Part shown: one piece after another, positions 33,020 through 42,471 of the stretch
Position numbering within the stretch: position 1 is the first letter of the stretch
How the letters are laid out: each line of letters opens with the position of its first letter
Source: Roseibium sp.
Lineage (GTDB): Bacteria; Pseudomonadota; Alphaproteobacteria; Rhizobiales; Stappiaceae
Direction: 5' to 3'
NCBI GenBank assembly: GCA_017643215.1
Contig: JAEPNV010000004.1
Coordinates: 124,001-188,000 of the forward strand
DNA length: 64,000 nt
The notes under the pieces: generated by a model
What the model saw: the letters and a program-made list of their open reading frames with translations, nothing else
Told to the model about the DNA's origin: nothing
The model's database searches: none
Program-made: the position numbers and the translations under genes

Positions 33020-34233
33020 ACGAGTCTGGCGACGGCCGGGACGAGAAGGAGATCCGACCGGATCCGCGTCCGGAGACGGAGATCGCCGCCGAACTGCGCC
33101 TGCGCCCGGATCCGCCGCGCGTCATGCGCCTGTCGCGCAAGACCCTCGGCGTCCTCGCCGCCGTCGGCGGCCTCGGCCTCGGCGCGATCCTGATCGTCTC
33201 CCTACAGGACCCGGAGCGCGGAGGCGGACCGGCGGAGCTGTTCAACACCGATCGTGTGCCGACCGCCGACGAGCTCTTGTCTCTCCCGGAGGATTACAGC
33301 CAGGTCCCGCAGCTTGGTCCGCCGCTGCCGGGCGAACTTAGTCGGCCGGTGCTGGCGGCGCGCGAGCGCGGCGAGCCGGTCCCGGTCGCGCCCATCGCTC
33401 CCGGCCCTGCGATGGATCCTGAAGAACAAATGCGCTTGCAAGAGCAGGAAGCCGCGCGCCTCAGCCGGCTGTTCCACGACGCCAGAACCGTGGACAGCGG
33501 CGGTGCCTTGGAGATCGCGCCGGCGACGGGACCGCAGATCGATCCGCAGACGGTGTTCCCGGCGGTCGCGCAGCCTGTATCGGAGCCGGACGCTATCGAG
33601 AGGCGCCAGGCGTTTCTCGACCAGCCCGTCGACCGGCGCATCACCAGTGGCGAACGTCTCGCCGATCCGGCGAGCCCTTACGTGCTCCAGGCCGGCTCGG
33701 TCATCCCGGCCGCGCTGGTGACGGGGCTGCGCTCCGACCTTCCCGGCCAGATCACCGCCCAAGTCACGCAGCACATCTATGACAGCCCGACCGGGCGTTT
33801 CCTGCTGGTCCCGCAAGGCGCGCGGCTCATCGGCGAATATGACAGCCGCGTCGCCTTCGGCCAGCGCCGCGTGCTTTTGGTCTGGACCCGGATGATCCTG
33901 CCGAACGGGCGCTCGATCGTGCTGGAACGCCAGCCCGGCGCCGACGAAGCCGGCTACGCCGGACTCGAGGACGGCGTCGACTATCATTGGGGCCAGCTTC
34001 TGCGTGCCGCCGGTCTCGCGACGATCCTCAATATCGGCCTGGAGTTCGGCCAGGACGAAGACGACGAGATCGCCGAGGCGATCCGCGACGGCGCCCAGGA
34101 CACGGTCGGGCGCGCCGGCGACGAGATCGTCCGCCGTCAGCTCACCGTGCCGCCGACGCTGACCATCCGTCCCGGATTCCCGGTCCGCGTGATGGTCACG
34201 CGCGACCTGATCCTCGAGCCCTATGAAAGCTGA
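33016..34233 (+). CDS. trbI: TrbI (VirB10 family)
   Basis: The 405-residue protein has a cytoplasmic start, a membrane helix (about 42-60), a Pro-rich periplasmic stretch and a C-terminal VirB10/TrbI beta-barrel domain (YVLQAGSVIPAALVTGLRSDLPGQI, FLLVPQGARLIGEYDS, GLEDGVDYHWGQLLRAAG). It spans both membranes and senses ATP use. It overlaps trbG by 4 bp and is followed by the DUF2274 gene. Confidence 0.95.
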   Translation: MNESGDGRDEKEIRPDPRPETEIAAELRLRPDPPRVMRLSRKTLGVLAAVGGLGLGAILIVSLQDPERGGGPAELFNTDRVPTADELLSLPEDYSQVPQLGPPLPGELSRPVLAARERGEPVPVAPIAPGPAMDPEEQMRLQEQEAARLSRLFHDARTVDSGGALEIAPATGPQIDPQTVFPAVAQPVSEPDAIERRQAFLDQPVDRRITSGERLADPASPYVLQAGSVIPAALVTGLRSDLPGQITAQVTQHIYDSPTGRFLLVPQGARLIGEYDSRVAFGQRRVLLVWTRMILPNGRSIVLERQPGADEAGYAGLEDGVDYHWGQLLRAAGLATILNIGLEFGQDEDDEIAEAIRDGAQDTVGRAGDEIVRRQLTVPPTLTIRPGFPVRVMVTRDLILEPYES

Positions 34234-34236
34234 TCG

Positions 34237-34494
34237 ATGACGAAACTGAAATTAGGCCCCATCCCCGACGACAAGCCGGTCAAGGTCACACTGGAGCTGC
34301 CGGCCGATGTGCACCGCGATCTTGTCGCTTATGCCGAGGCGCTCGCCCGAGAGACCGGCCAGACCCACGAACCGGCCAAACTGATTGCGCCCATGCTGGC
34401 GCGTTTCATGGCAACGGATCGGGCCTTTGCGAAGCAGCGTCGTCAGCGGCAGCCTTCCTCGCGTGGACCCGCGCCAGGCTCACAAACCGCCTGA
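34237..34494 (+). CDS. DUF2274 family protein
   Basis: The 85-residue protein carries the DUF2274 pattern: LKLGPIPDDKPVKVTLELPADVHRDLVAYAEAL and APMLARFMATDRAF, resembling a ribbon-helix-helix fold. In related elements it ends the trb operon. Function unknown, perhaps DNA binding. Its last 89 bp overlap the 3' end of the convergent LysR gene. Confidence 0.85.
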   Translation: MTKLKLGPIPDDKPVKVTLELPADVHRDLVAYAEALARETGQTHEPAKLIAPMLARFMATDRAFAKQRRQRQPSSRGPAPGSQTA

Positions 34495-35362
34495 GCGCCG
34501 GATTGTCGTTTTCGGGACGCCAAGTCAGCGAGAACGGCACCCGTTCATCTTCATCGCCGATCGGCACGAAGCTCACGTTTGGATAACTCACTCCGCGCCA
34601 GTGATTAGCTACGAGGCTGACACCCAGCCCAAGCCCCACGAGGTTCATGATGCCTTCGCGACCGAGCCTAAATCTCCGCACGTGTACAAACTGCCCTAGT
34701 CCGGTGGCGTTCCTAGTAATGTAATCGTGGATCTCGGGGCCGGGCTCGTATGCGCTAACGATGAACGGCGTACGCCGGACATCATCCCAGAAGAGACGGT
34801 CCCGTTCGGCGAAGAGATGATCAGCCGCAACGGCGAGGTAGATTCTTTCCCTGTGCAGAAGCAACCCGTCGCCGAGTTCTGGTTCCGGTTCGCCTGCTGC
34901 AATGACGACATCGATCTCACGATGATTGAGCAGCATGAGAAGCTCGCTTCTGTCGAGTTCCTGGATGGATACTTCAATCTCTGGATGGTCGGCCAAGAGC
35001 GCGATGAAGAGGTCCCTGATAAGGCCAACGGAAAGTGAAGCGATCAAGCCGACGCGTAAGTGTCCCTGCGCGGCCACTCCGTGCATCTGGACATCGCCGA
35101 CCGCAGTATCGAGATCTTTCAGAAGAGTTCGAGCGCTCGCGGTAAAACGTCTACCTCCCGCCGTGAGCCGCACGCCCGTCGGATGACGTTCGAAAAGTGA
35201 TAGACCCAACGCATCCTCCAGCCTGCGAATGCGCCTCGACAACGCCGGTTGGCCCACCTGAAGTCGCGCGGCAGCTTTTCTGAAGCTTCCAGTCTCTGCA
35301 ACGACAACGGTGGCTTTCAGATCATGGAATCGAATCTGATGTAGAACTCTTCCTCTCCGATG
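34406..35362 (-). pseudogene. LysR-family regulator lacking a usable start codon
   Basis: The reading frame is intact from 35362 to 34406. It includes a full LysR HTH (FHDLKATVVVAETGSFRKAAARL, VGQPALSRRIRRLEDALGLSLFERHPTGVRLT) and a substrate-binding domain with RVGLIASLSVGLIRDLF. Between the in-frame TAG at 35365-35363 and the GTG at 35257, which lies in the middle of the HTH, there is no ATG, GTG or TTG. Starting at 35257 would lose the first HTH helix. Either an unusual start (ATT at 35335, CTG at 35320) is used or the 5' end was lost by recombination. LysR genes convergent to DUF2274 are common at this place in such ICEs. Confidence 0.65.
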
Positions 35363-35537
35363 CTATTGAGCTATTCAACCGAGTATTTCCGTTCTTTTTG
35401 AAGTCATGGCGAAGAGAAATACTGAAGCATGACCCGTCATTCGCCATCGATTGTGTAACGTTTTGCTGCATCGGTTCGATTGCTGGCTTGCAGACACGGC
35501 TGCCTTCCTGAAGGCAGGTTTGTCAATTCAGCTAGGC

Positions 35538-35972
35538 TCAACCCGCGAAGGCGATCCATCGTCCGGCTATCAGCACTGCGCACCATATGCCTATGGATAA
35601 GGCTGCGGTCGCGCGACGGATTCTACTGATCAGGTAAAAGAGCGCGGCGTTTGCACCAGCGATGGCCAACAGGCTGAACTTAATCAGAACTGCTGGGTTC
35701 ACCGCGTATCGCGTGGCTTGAACCGAAAAAAGCAGCACGCCCGTTGCCACTGCAGCACAAAAGCCAATCAGGGCAACGCGCGATAGATCGATTGATGTCG
35801 CGTCGACTTGCCCCCTTCGCAGCACCCGCAGATCGGCCAGGATCACCGGCGCGACCAAAAAACCAATAGCAAGGATGTGCAGCGCGGAAACAAGCGGGTA
35901 GATCGGCCCGCCAACCCAATCGGCTAATGGCGATGCTTCAAATGAGCCCAGCACGCCGGTCAGCCAGAGCAC
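35538..35972 (-). CDS. DUF6644-like membrane protein
   Basis: The protein has about 144 residues and four hydrophobic segments (PIYPLVSALHILAIGFLVAPVIL, VALIGFCAAVATGVLLF, LIKFSLLAIAGANAALFYLI, ALSIGIWCAVLIAGRWIAF). The LHILAIGF and KFSLLAIAGANA motifs fit the DUF6644 family as I recall it. A GTG at 35972 is taken as start; it overlaps the DUF6152 stop by 13 bp, so the two are coupled. The longer frame upstream only reads DUF6152 in another frame. Possible link to metal or periplasmic handling is not shown. Confidence 0.6.
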   Translation of the reverse strand: MLWLTGVLGSFEASPLADWVGGPIYPLVSALHILAIGFLVAPVILADLRVLRRGQVDATSIDLSRVALIGFCAAVATGVLLFSVQATRYAVNPAVLIKFSLLAIAGANAALFYLISRIRRATAALSIGIWCAVLIAGRWIAFAG

Positions 35973-36427
35973 CCTGCATCCTCCGTCTGCATGCGTCCGC
36001 GACGAACGACGGTCTCTCCGTCCGCCAAGCGGAGCCATTGTCCGCGCAGCTGATGGGGCGGTCGGCAGTTTTGGAAGACGATGGTTGCGATGCGGTCGCC
36101 CGCCGCGATGCGCCCCTCGAGGTTGAAGAACAGCCCGACGGGCGGATACTCGACATCGACAATGCGCCCGCGATCCTCTTCGCGGACATCGAGCAAATCT
36201 GCGAACTCCTCACCCTCTGGCAGGTCCTTGGGCGGCTGTAGCTCTGTGTCCACTCGCAGTTCGATGACGGGGTGTGGTCTGCGGAAAGTGGCCTCGACGA
36301 CCTCACCAGCGACGTAGATCGGGCGTGCGTTGTCGTAGGTTCCAGTGAAGCCGTGATGCGCAAGCGCGGGTCTTGCGACCGCGGCGGCCCCCAGAAGGCC
36401 AAAGGAAAACGTGCGACGGGTCAGCAT
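35960..36427 (-). CDS. DUF6152 family periplasmic protein
   Basis: The 155-residue protein starts MLTRRTFSFGLLGAAAVARPALAHHGF, a Tat-like twin-arginine or Sec signal, then a small beta-rich domain (YVAGEVVEATFRRPHPVIEL, RIAAGDRIATIVFQNCR). HHGFTGTYD after the cleavage site is the usual DUF6152 opening. Function unknown. GGAGG 8 bp upstream of 36427 sets the start. It precedes the DUF6644 gene in the same operon, about 50 bp after the beta-propeller gene. Confidence 0.75.
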   Translation of the reverse strand: MLTRRTFSFGLLGAAAVARPALAHHGFTGTYDNARPIYVAGEVVEATFRRPHPVIELRVDTELQPPKDLPEGEEFADLLDVREEDRGRIVDVEYPPVGLFFNLEGRIAAGDRIATIVFQNCRPPHQLRGQWLRLADGETVVRRGRMQTEDAGCSG

Positions 36428-36479
36428 GTGGTGCCTCCAGATGGGATGGCGCACCGGAAAGGGTGCGCCAACGCGTGGG

Positions 36480-37826
36480 TTACCTGGCGATGGCCATCGA
36501 ATGCGCCCCGCGCGCGACCGGAACGGAATGCTCCGTCTTGATCAGCTGCGTGTTGCCCGCATCGAGCGGGTCTGTCTGGATGCGCCAAAAGTCGATGCTC
36601 GATCCTTCGCGGCGGTCATCGAAGTGGTCGAAATTCGCGACGGCAAGGTACTTCCCGGAGTTATCGAACACGGCCGCTTCGGGCAGAACCCCATCATAGG
36701 TGAACGTACCAATCTCCGTCAGGTCGCCGGTTTCCTGATCAAGTGCCGCCAGCGTTACGGATGAATACCAAGTGATGCGTGGATCGTCGTACGGCAGATA
36801 ACTGCGCTCAAGGTTTGTTGTCACAACCCACCTTCCATCTGGAGACACTGCCAGTCCCTCCGGAGAGACGCCCGTCATCACCCGGTCGATCAGAGCGTGA
36901 CGCACGGTGCCGTCGTCACCCACTTCGGCGTTCATCCGCACGGTCAATACCTGCCCGCGCGGAGCCTCGATCCAGAAACCCGCGATGTCGGGTCCCCAGT
37001 AAAGCGCATTCGTCACGGCGTGATTGCCATCAGGCGTGAAGAGAACGCGGTAGGGTGCGCGGTCGATATCGACCGTATTCCCGAACGGCGCCACACTGAG
37101 ATCTTCGCCAACGCGAGCAAACTGCATCGTGTTGTCGAATTGGTTGATCCAGACGATGACACTCTGGTCGGGGTGCCAATCCATATCCATGATGTTGTCC
37201 TCGCCGAGCGCGTAGCCCTCAATCGCGGGAGAGACCGGATCGCTCAGGCTTCCGTCTTCTCCGATGCGGAACAACTGCATTGGCGTTTCACCACCCGAAC
37301 CACCTTCGATCGAATAGCTCACGGCGAGGATGTTACCGGTTGCGTTCGCGCTAACTGCGATAGGTCGGTCGCCGACCGTGAGCGTCTGAAGGACTTCGGG
37401 GTTGGCGGGATCCGCCAAACTGACCACGGTCAAGGTCGATCCGATTGATTTGTCGCCAAAGCCATGTTCTTCGTCGTTGTCCGGGCGCGGGGTGAAGGTC
37501 TCGACGACGAACGCGAAACGGCCGTCGGGGGTGATTTCCACTGCGGCGGGCGGACCGGCAACCGAGTTCGAAGCAAAGACCTCGGCGGCCTGCCAGTCTC
37601 GCGGATCGCCGACCAGCGGGATGACGGCCAGTGTGTCGCTGCCCTCACGCGGACCGAGCATACCGTTGACGTAGGCGGACGAGACCATATCGGCATCCTG
37701 CACCGACACTATGTAGCGTCCTTCGAAATCAAGTTGGCCGCGCGCATCGCGCGATCCCGCCTCTTGCGCAAAGGCCGGGACAACCAGAGCTGTCGAGACA
37801 GCCAGGGTGGTGAGCAGAGTCTTCAA
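36480..37826 (-). CDS. Secreted beta-propeller protein (YVTN/lactonase-like)
   Basis: The 448-residue protein starts at a TTG (37826) with AAGGAG 7 bp upstream, giving a clean signal peptide KTLLTTLAVSTALVVPAFAQ; the upstream ATG at 37853 would put charged residues before it. The mature part has repeated blades: VEITPDGRFAFVVETFTPR, PIAVSANATGNILAVSYS, VLFTPDGNHAVTNALYWG, LAVSPDGRWVVTTNLERS. It acts in the periplasm; the substrate is unknown. It is divergent from a LysR gene, which probably controls this operon with DUF6152 and DUF6644. Confidence 0.75.
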   Translation of the reverse strand: MKTLLTTLAVSTALVVPAFAQEAGSRDARGQLDFEGRYIVSVQDADMVSSAYVNGMLGPREGSDTLAVIPLVGDPRDWQAAEVFASNSVAGPPAAVEITPDGRFAFVVETFTPRPDNDEEHGFGDKSIGSTLTVVSLADPANPEVLQTLTVGDRPIAVSANATGNILAVSYSIEGGSGGETPMQLFRIGEDGSLSDPVSPAIEGYALGEDNIMDMDWHPDQSVIVWINQFDNTMQFARVGEDLSVAPFGNTVDIDRAPYRVLFTPDGNHAVTNALYWGPDIAGFWIEAPRGQVLTVRMNAEVGDDGTVRHALIDRVMTGVSPEGLAVSPDGRWVVTTNLERSYLPYDDPRITWYSSVTLAALDQETGDLTEIGTFTYDGVLPEAAVFDNSGKYLAVANFDHFDDRREGSSIDFWRIQTDPLDAGNTQLIKTEHSVPVARGAHSMAIAR

Positions 37827-37950
37827 GTTGATCTCCTTTGATGCTGTTGGCATTGCGCTTGATCTGCGCTGAACACGACATAAAATCGATCAATGGAGCG
37901 AACTTACCATGCAGTGAGACGATAAATTTGATAAACAGGAGTTATCGAAG

Positions 37951-38799
37951 TTGTTCGCACTTACCGATTATGAAAGCGTGATCGCCCTTGCCGAAGAGGC
38001 GCATTTCGGGCGCGCGGCTCGCAGGCTGAATGTCACGCAGCCCGCGCTTTCCTCGCGCCTCCGACGGATCGAGGAGGAGCTGGGCGTGCGTCTTTTCGAC
38101 CGGGATCGCGGCGGCGTAAGCGTCACGCCTGCGGGCGAACAGTTCGTTGAAGGGGCAGAACGGGTCATCACCGCTGCCGAGGAAACGGCGCAGTCCGCCC
38201 GCAATGCGCAGGCCGGACTCGGTCAGACTCTTCGCATCGGCATGACGCAGGTTGCCGCCTATCAGATTGTGATCCCGACGCTAGTAGGGTTTCGCAAGCA
38301 TCATGCCCACGCGCGGGTGAAGCTATACGAGGGAACCACCGCCAGTCTCGAGAAGCGACTCGAACAGGGTACGATCGATGCCGCCTTCCTCCATCCTCCG
38401 CTACACGCGCCAGACATATTGGAGACCTTTTTGTTGTCGACGCCCATGGCGTTGTTTGATGGCGATCCAGACCCAATGCAGCGCAAGCCGATGGTAGCCT
38501 ATCCTAGGTCCGAAGCCCCGGTCCTAATGGGTGCGCTTGCCCGCCAAGCAAACCGAGGCAACGGGGAGTATCCCGCGGCCGAAGCCGACACGATGCTGGG
38601 GGCGATCATTCTATCGCGCGCTGGGTTTGGGCCGTTCGCTGCTACTGCCGATTACCCAACGCCATTCGAGAAAACAGAGCATTGTCTCGCCTCTACAGAC
38701 GCCGGCCTAACCCTCGACACATCCATTGCACGTCGCTTGTTGGATAGAAGGCCCATGATCGAAACGCTCATCAAGTCTGCGGTGAGCGCGGTCGGGTGA
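37951..38799 (+). CDS. LysR-family transcriptional regulator
   Basis: The 282-residue protein has the LysR HTH at 1-60 (DYESVIALAEEAHFGRAARRLNVTQPALSSRLRRIEEELGVRLFDR) and a co-inducer domain beginning LRIGMTQVAAYQIVIPTL. The start is TTG at 37951 with AGGAG about 9 bp upstream. It faces the beta-propeller gene across 124 bp of AT-rich DNA, the usual LysR layout for control of a divergent operon. The effector is unknown. Confidence 0.85.
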   Translation: MFALTDYESVIALAEEAHFGRAARRLNVTQPALSSRLRRIEEELGVRLFDRDRGGVSVTPAGEQFVEGAERVITAAEETAQSARNAQAGLGQTLRIGMTQVAAYQIVIPTLVGFRKHHAHARVKLYEGTTASLEKRLEQGTIDAAFLHPPLHAPDILETFLLSTPMALFDGDPDPMQRKPMVAYPRSEAPVLMGALARQANRGNGEYPAAEADTMLGAIILSRAGFGPFAATADYPTPFEKTEHCLASTDAGLTLDTSIARRLLDRRPMIETLIKSAVSAVG

Positions 38800-39150
38800 A
38801 TCTAGGTCGCAGACCACAAGGCGTTCGGAAGGCGGGCGGCTTTCCGTTTGCTGGGGTAGCGCATTCTCGCGCGACCTCGCAGAATCGAAGATGACTGGGC
38901 ACCAGACCGTCACACTATAGTAGCGCTATGGCGTAGGAATAGTTCGCATTTTCGTCACGCGTGCCCCACCACTTGCGAAATGGTTCGCCAGGGTGCGACT
39001 ACGCGCACGGCAGCGCGCCGCGACAGCCAAAGGTTCGACTACCACCCGGCGGGCCACGTGAGATTCGAACGCACAGGCGCAGCAAGACTTAGCGGGTCGA
39101 CGGTCGTTTCAGCACGCCTGAGTGAGCCGCCAACTCAGGCGAAATTGCCA
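38800..39150. other. Non-coding ICE-side flank of the tRNA
   Basis: No credible gene is seen. A perfect hairpin GCCTGAGT (39116-39123) / ACTCAGGC (39133-39140) lies just before the CGTAAGCA repeats. The stretch contains fragments that look like eroded ends of mobile DNA, but no integrase remnant could be read on either strand. Confidence 0.4.
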
Positions 39151-39170
39151 CGTAAGCAGTGCGTAAGCAC
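39151..39170 (+). repeat. Left CGTAAGCA-N3-CGTAAGCA pair (putative integrase arm site)
   Basis: CGTAAGCA occurs at 39151-39158 and 39162-39169, 11 bp apart, one helical turn. The same paired octamer occurs inverted at 39312-39330 on the other side of tRNA-Arg. Symmetric arm sites around a core are typical of tyrosine recombinase attachment sites. Confidence 0.6.
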
Positions 39171-39219
39171 AAAGCCCCTAAAAGTGCCGTCTGCTAAGAT
39201 ACTGATTTATTGAGTAAAA

Positions 39220-39296
39220 TGGCGCACCCGAGAGGATTCGAACCTCTGGCCTCCGCCTTCGGAGGGCGGCGCTCTATCCAGCTGAGCTACGGGTGC
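39220..39296 (-). tRNA. tRNA-Arg(CCG)
   Basis: All arms fold on the minus strand: acceptor GCACCCG (39296-39290) with CGGGTGC (39230-39224), D arm GCTC...GAGC, anticodon stem CCGCC/GGCGG around loop CTCCGAA with anticodon CCG at 39262-39260, T arm AGAGG-TTCGAAT-CCTCT, discriminator G and an encoded CCA at 39222-39220. It reads CGG codons. It is probably the ICE integration target, since element genes lie on its 3' side and chromosomal genes on its 5' side. Confidence 0.95.
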
Positions 39297-39311
39297 ATAC
39301 CGTTCGCGAGA

Positions 39312-39330
39312 TGCTTACGCCATGCTTACG
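39312..39330 (-). repeat. Right inverted CGTAAGCA-N3-CGTAAGCA pair
   Basis: On the minus strand CGTAAGCA occurs at 39330-39323 and 39319-39312, again 11 bp apart, in mirror image of the left pair and 16 bp from the tRNA 5' end. It lies inside the short segment bounded by the two tRNA 5' halves. Confidence 0.6.
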
Positions 39331-39430
39331 CGAGATTTTCATCGGCATGAAGAGCGAACCCGACATCCGCTCAAACCGTTGTTTAGTCACTTCTTTCTTC
39401 CAGCACCTTTCGCGATCGCCAGAGTTGACA

Positions 39431-39476
<46 letters not shown>

Positions 39477-39784
39477 GCACACCGCGTTTCGGCACGGCGG
39501 ACAGGCGGTTCTGATACCCGATTGCTTGCGTGGGGGCAATCGGTTTCTTGTGTTGCCGCCAAAGGCAGATGCCGTTGGTGCGCAAGCGTGCCATGCGGCG
39601 TCGCGCCGGTGTTGCACGGGCTTTGCTGCCAAACGGGGCTTGATGGCGGCGGGCAGACGTCTGCTCTGTTTTTTCCGCCACCGCTTGCCCGATCGCCACA
39701 GTAAGACAATTCAGCCTTAAAAAAGTGATAGGCCGCGGCCGCTCCTGCGTAAGACATGCTCCATCAACCCACCGCGTGAGTGAC

Positions 39785-41329
39785 ATGTCCGCAAACAATC
39801 TGGTGTTCGTGCTCGGCGATCAACTGTCCTTAAACCTGTCCTCTTTGCGCCGCGCATCCCGCGATCGGGACCAAGTTCTGATGGTCGAGGTGTCTGAGGA
39901 GACCACCTATGTGCCCCACCACAAAAAGAAGATCGCGTTTGTCTTGTCGGCCATGCGCCATTTTGCGGAAGAGTTGAGGCGCGCCGGCTGGCAGGTCTCT
40001 TATGTGCGGCTAGACGATCCGGACAACACCGGATCGTTCACCGGCGAACTCAAGCGCGCCTGCGCAGAACTGCGGCCGCGCCGCATCGTCGTCACCGAAC
40101 CCGGCGAGTGGCGGGTGCGTGCGATGATGGACGGATGGGCTGCCGCCTTGGGGCGCCCGGTCGATATCCTGGAGGACGACCGGTTCGTCATGCGGCGGCA
40201 GGAATTCGCCGATTGGGCGCGGGACCGAAAACAGTTGCGCATGGAGTATTTCTACCGCGAGGTCCGCAAGAAGACCGGGCTGCTGATGGATGGGTCCGAG
40301 CCGGCCGGCGGCCGCTGGAACTTTGACGCGGACAACCGCAAGCCGGCCACCGGCGATCTGTTCATGCCGCGGCCACGCTCACATGCCCCCGACGCGGTCA
40401 CGGCCGGCGTTCTGGACCTGGTGAGTGACCGTTTTGCGGGCCATTTCGGCAGCCTTGAACCGTTTGGGTTCGCGGTCACCCGCGCCGATGCGCAAGCGGC
40501 CTTTGACCGGTTTGTCGAGGCGGCGCTGCCGTCTTTCGGCGATTATCAGGACGCCATGGTCCGGGGCGAGCCGTTTTTGTACCATTCCGTCGTTTCAGCC
40601 TATCTCAACGTCGGCCTTCTCGATCCGATCAGCGTGTGCTGGAAGGCAGAAGCGGCCTATCGGTCCGGCCATGCGCCGCTGAACGCGGTGGAAGGGTTTG
40701 TCCGCCAGATTATCGGCTGGCGCGAATATGTGCGCGGCCTCTACTGGTACAAGATGCCGGACTATGTGGAGCTGAATGTCCTCCAGGCTGACCGCTCATT
40801 GCCGGCGTTTTACTGGACCGGCGAAACGGATATGCGGTGCATGGCCGAGGCGATCGGACAGACAAAGGAGGAAGCCTACGCGCATCACATTCAGCGGCTC
40901 ATGGTCACCGGCAACTTCGCGCTTTTGGCGGGGATCGCTCCGCAGCACGTGCATGAATGGTACTTGAGCGTCTATGTCGATGCGTTCGAGTGGGTGGAAC
41001 TGCCAAACACATTGGGCATGAGCCAGTTCGCCGACGGCGGCATTCTCGGATCGAAGCCTTATGCAGCCAGCGGCAACTACATCAACAAGATGTCGGACTA
41101 TTGTTCGGCTTGCGCCTATGACGTGAAACAAAAGACCGGCGCGCGCGCGTGCCCGTTCAACGCGCTTTACTGGGATTTCCTGGATCGAAACCGGTCTCGG
41201 CTCGCCTCCAATGCCCGTCTCGCCCAGCCTTACAGCACATGGAAGCGCATGGCGCCGGAGCGAAAGGACGCCTACCTGCAATCCGCAGCGCAGTTTCTGG
41301 AGAGGCTGCGGACAGGTGAGCGCGTGTGA
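39785..41329 (+). CDS. phrB: FeS-type (6-4) photolyase (FeS-BCP, PhrB-like)
   Basis: The 514-residue protein matches bacterial cryptochrome/photolyases with an iron-sulphur cluster: N-terminal NLVFVLGDQLSLNLSSL, the active-site HHIQRLMVTGNFALLAGI (about 362-379), and the four-Cys cluster with YCSACAYDVKQKTG and ACPFNALYWDF near 440-470. The enzyme repairs (6-4) photoproducts with light, using FAD and a lumazine cofactor. The start at 39785 begins SANNLVFVLGD; longer frames upstream are weak. It is the first chromosomal gene beyond the tRNA. Confidence 0.9.
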   Translation: MSANNLVFVLGDQLSLNLSSLRRASRDRDQVLMVEVSEETTYVPHHKKKIAFVLSAMRHFAEELRRAGWQVSYVRLDDPDNTGSFTGELKRACAELRPRRIVVTEPGEWRVRAMMDGWAAALGRPVDILEDDRFVMRRQEFADWARDRKQLRMEYFYREVRKKTGLLMDGSEPAGGRWNFDADNRKPATGDLFMPRPRSHAPDAVTAGVLDLVSDRFAGHFGSLEPFGFAVTRADAQAAFDRFVEAALPSFGDYQDAMVRGEPFLYHSVVSAYLNVGLLDPISVCWKAEAAYRSGHAPLNAVEGFVRQIIGWREYVRGLYWYKMPDYVELNVLQADRSLPAFYWTGETDMRCMAEAIGQTKEEAYAHHIQRLMVTGNFALLAGIAPQHVHEWYLSVYVDAFEWVELPNTLGMSQFADGGILGSKPYAASGNYINKMSDYCSACAYDVKQKTGARACPFNALYWDFLDRNRSRLASNARLAQPYSTWKRMAPERKDAYLQSAAQFLERLRTGERV

Positions 41330-41650
41330 CCCCAAACGGACGATTTTTCATCTCAAGAAGCATGAATCACGAATGGTGAATGGTTCTGGAGCGGGGAACC
41401 GAACTTGAACTTAACGGTAAAATCCCCGCGCCTTCGGGCCAGAGGGGCACTGAGCCACCGGGCATCGCGTTGATCACGCCACAAATGGTTTTAAAAGCGC
41501 AGGCGCCTGATCACGCGGTGTTGCCGGCCCCTTCCTTTGCCACAGCCCGCCGGGGGCAGCGCCGCCTTGGCGTATTTACCTACGTATTATCAAGTATTTA
41601 AGTGCGGCCACCTTGGAGTACGCCTGAGGCAGGTCGAACCCCGTTTCGGC
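41330..41650. other. Intergenic stretch between photolyase and rlpA
   Basis: No gene, RNA or clear repeat is recognised in 41330-41650. The region from 41651 to the rlpA stop at 41914 contains only the terminator listed next. Confidence 0.5.
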
Positions 41651-41683
41651 AAAAAAAACGCGCGGACTGTGAATGACCGCGCG
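41651..41683 (-). terminator. Rho-independent terminator on the rlpA strand
   Basis: On the minus strand a perfect 7-bp stem CGCGCGG (41683-41677) / CCGCGCG (41665-41659), with an 11-nt loop, is followed by eight Ts (41658-41651). It lies about 230 bp after the rlpA stop with no gene in between. Confidence 0.75.
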
Positions 41684-41913
41684 AAAAGAGTTACTGTGCA
41701 CGTGGCCCCATCGACCACGAATTAATCCTACTGTGATGCCGTGTCGTTGTCATTACCGTAAAATATCTTATTTTTTGATTCACGGGCGGTAGACTGATCG
41801 TTTTCAATGCTCAATTAAAACTGAATATTACGCCGAGCGCCGATGGTGTGCGCCGCCGCCCTCACGGCGGGAAAACGCGCCTCATGCAGGTGGTTGTTGA
41901 AACGGGAACCGGT

Positions 41914-42342
41914 TCAGCCGGACGGGCAGGCGAAACCACCGCTGTGTTCGCCGGGGGTGTCGAGTGCTGTGATTTCGACCCGCGTCACGCCACGACGGAC
42001 AAATCCGAGTTCTTCAGCCGCCTTGCGGGTGACGTCAATCACCCGGTCTTTCACAAACGGCCCGCGGTCATTGATGCGGACCACCACTTCCCGCGCATTG
42101 TGAAGGTTCGTCACCCGCACATGCGTGCCAAAGGGCAGGGTCCTGTGGGCCGCACTCAGCCCCGATGGATCGGCCGGTTCACCACTCGCCGTCCGCCCAC
42201 CCAGTTCATACCATGACGCGGACCCGCACTGCCGAAAGGATGAAGCGGCGTCTGCCGTACCCACCGGCAACAGCAATGCAAAACCCATGACCGGGGCCGT
42301 CCATTGCAAAACAGTCCGCCAGGACCTGTAGACCGGCAACAT
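41914..42342 (-). CDS. rlpA: RlpA-like septal ring protein (DPBB domain)
   Basis: The product has 142 residues from the ATG at 42342 (GAGGAC upstream). It has a signal peptide (about 10-33, ending GTADAAS) and one double-psi beta-barrel: GSASWYELGGRTASGEPADPSGLSAAHRTLPFGTHVRVTN, VVVRINDRGPFVKDRVIDVT. The SWY-G-x-T-A-G-E and INDRGPF motifs are diagnostic. It lacks the SPOR domain of E. coli RlpA. RlpA-like proteins cleave naked glycan strands or act at the septum. The longer upstream frame lacks a signal peptide. Confidence 0.9.
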   Translation of the reverse strand: MLPVYRSWRTVLQWTAPVMGFALLLPVGTADAASSFRQCGSASWYELGGRTASGEPADPSGLSAAHRTLPFGTHVRVTNLHNAREVVVRINDRGPFVKDRVIDVTRKAAEELGFVRRGVTRVEITALDTPGEHSGGFACPSG

Positions 42343-42471
42343 TGTGGTGTCCTCCTCGTCCTCTTGGAAAGCCCCGCACTCTGTCATTGCCGCCGGCCAT
42401 AAATATGGCACTGATCGGGATACGGTATGATGACAGCCGTATGCGGAAAGCCATTGTTGAAATCCACCCAA

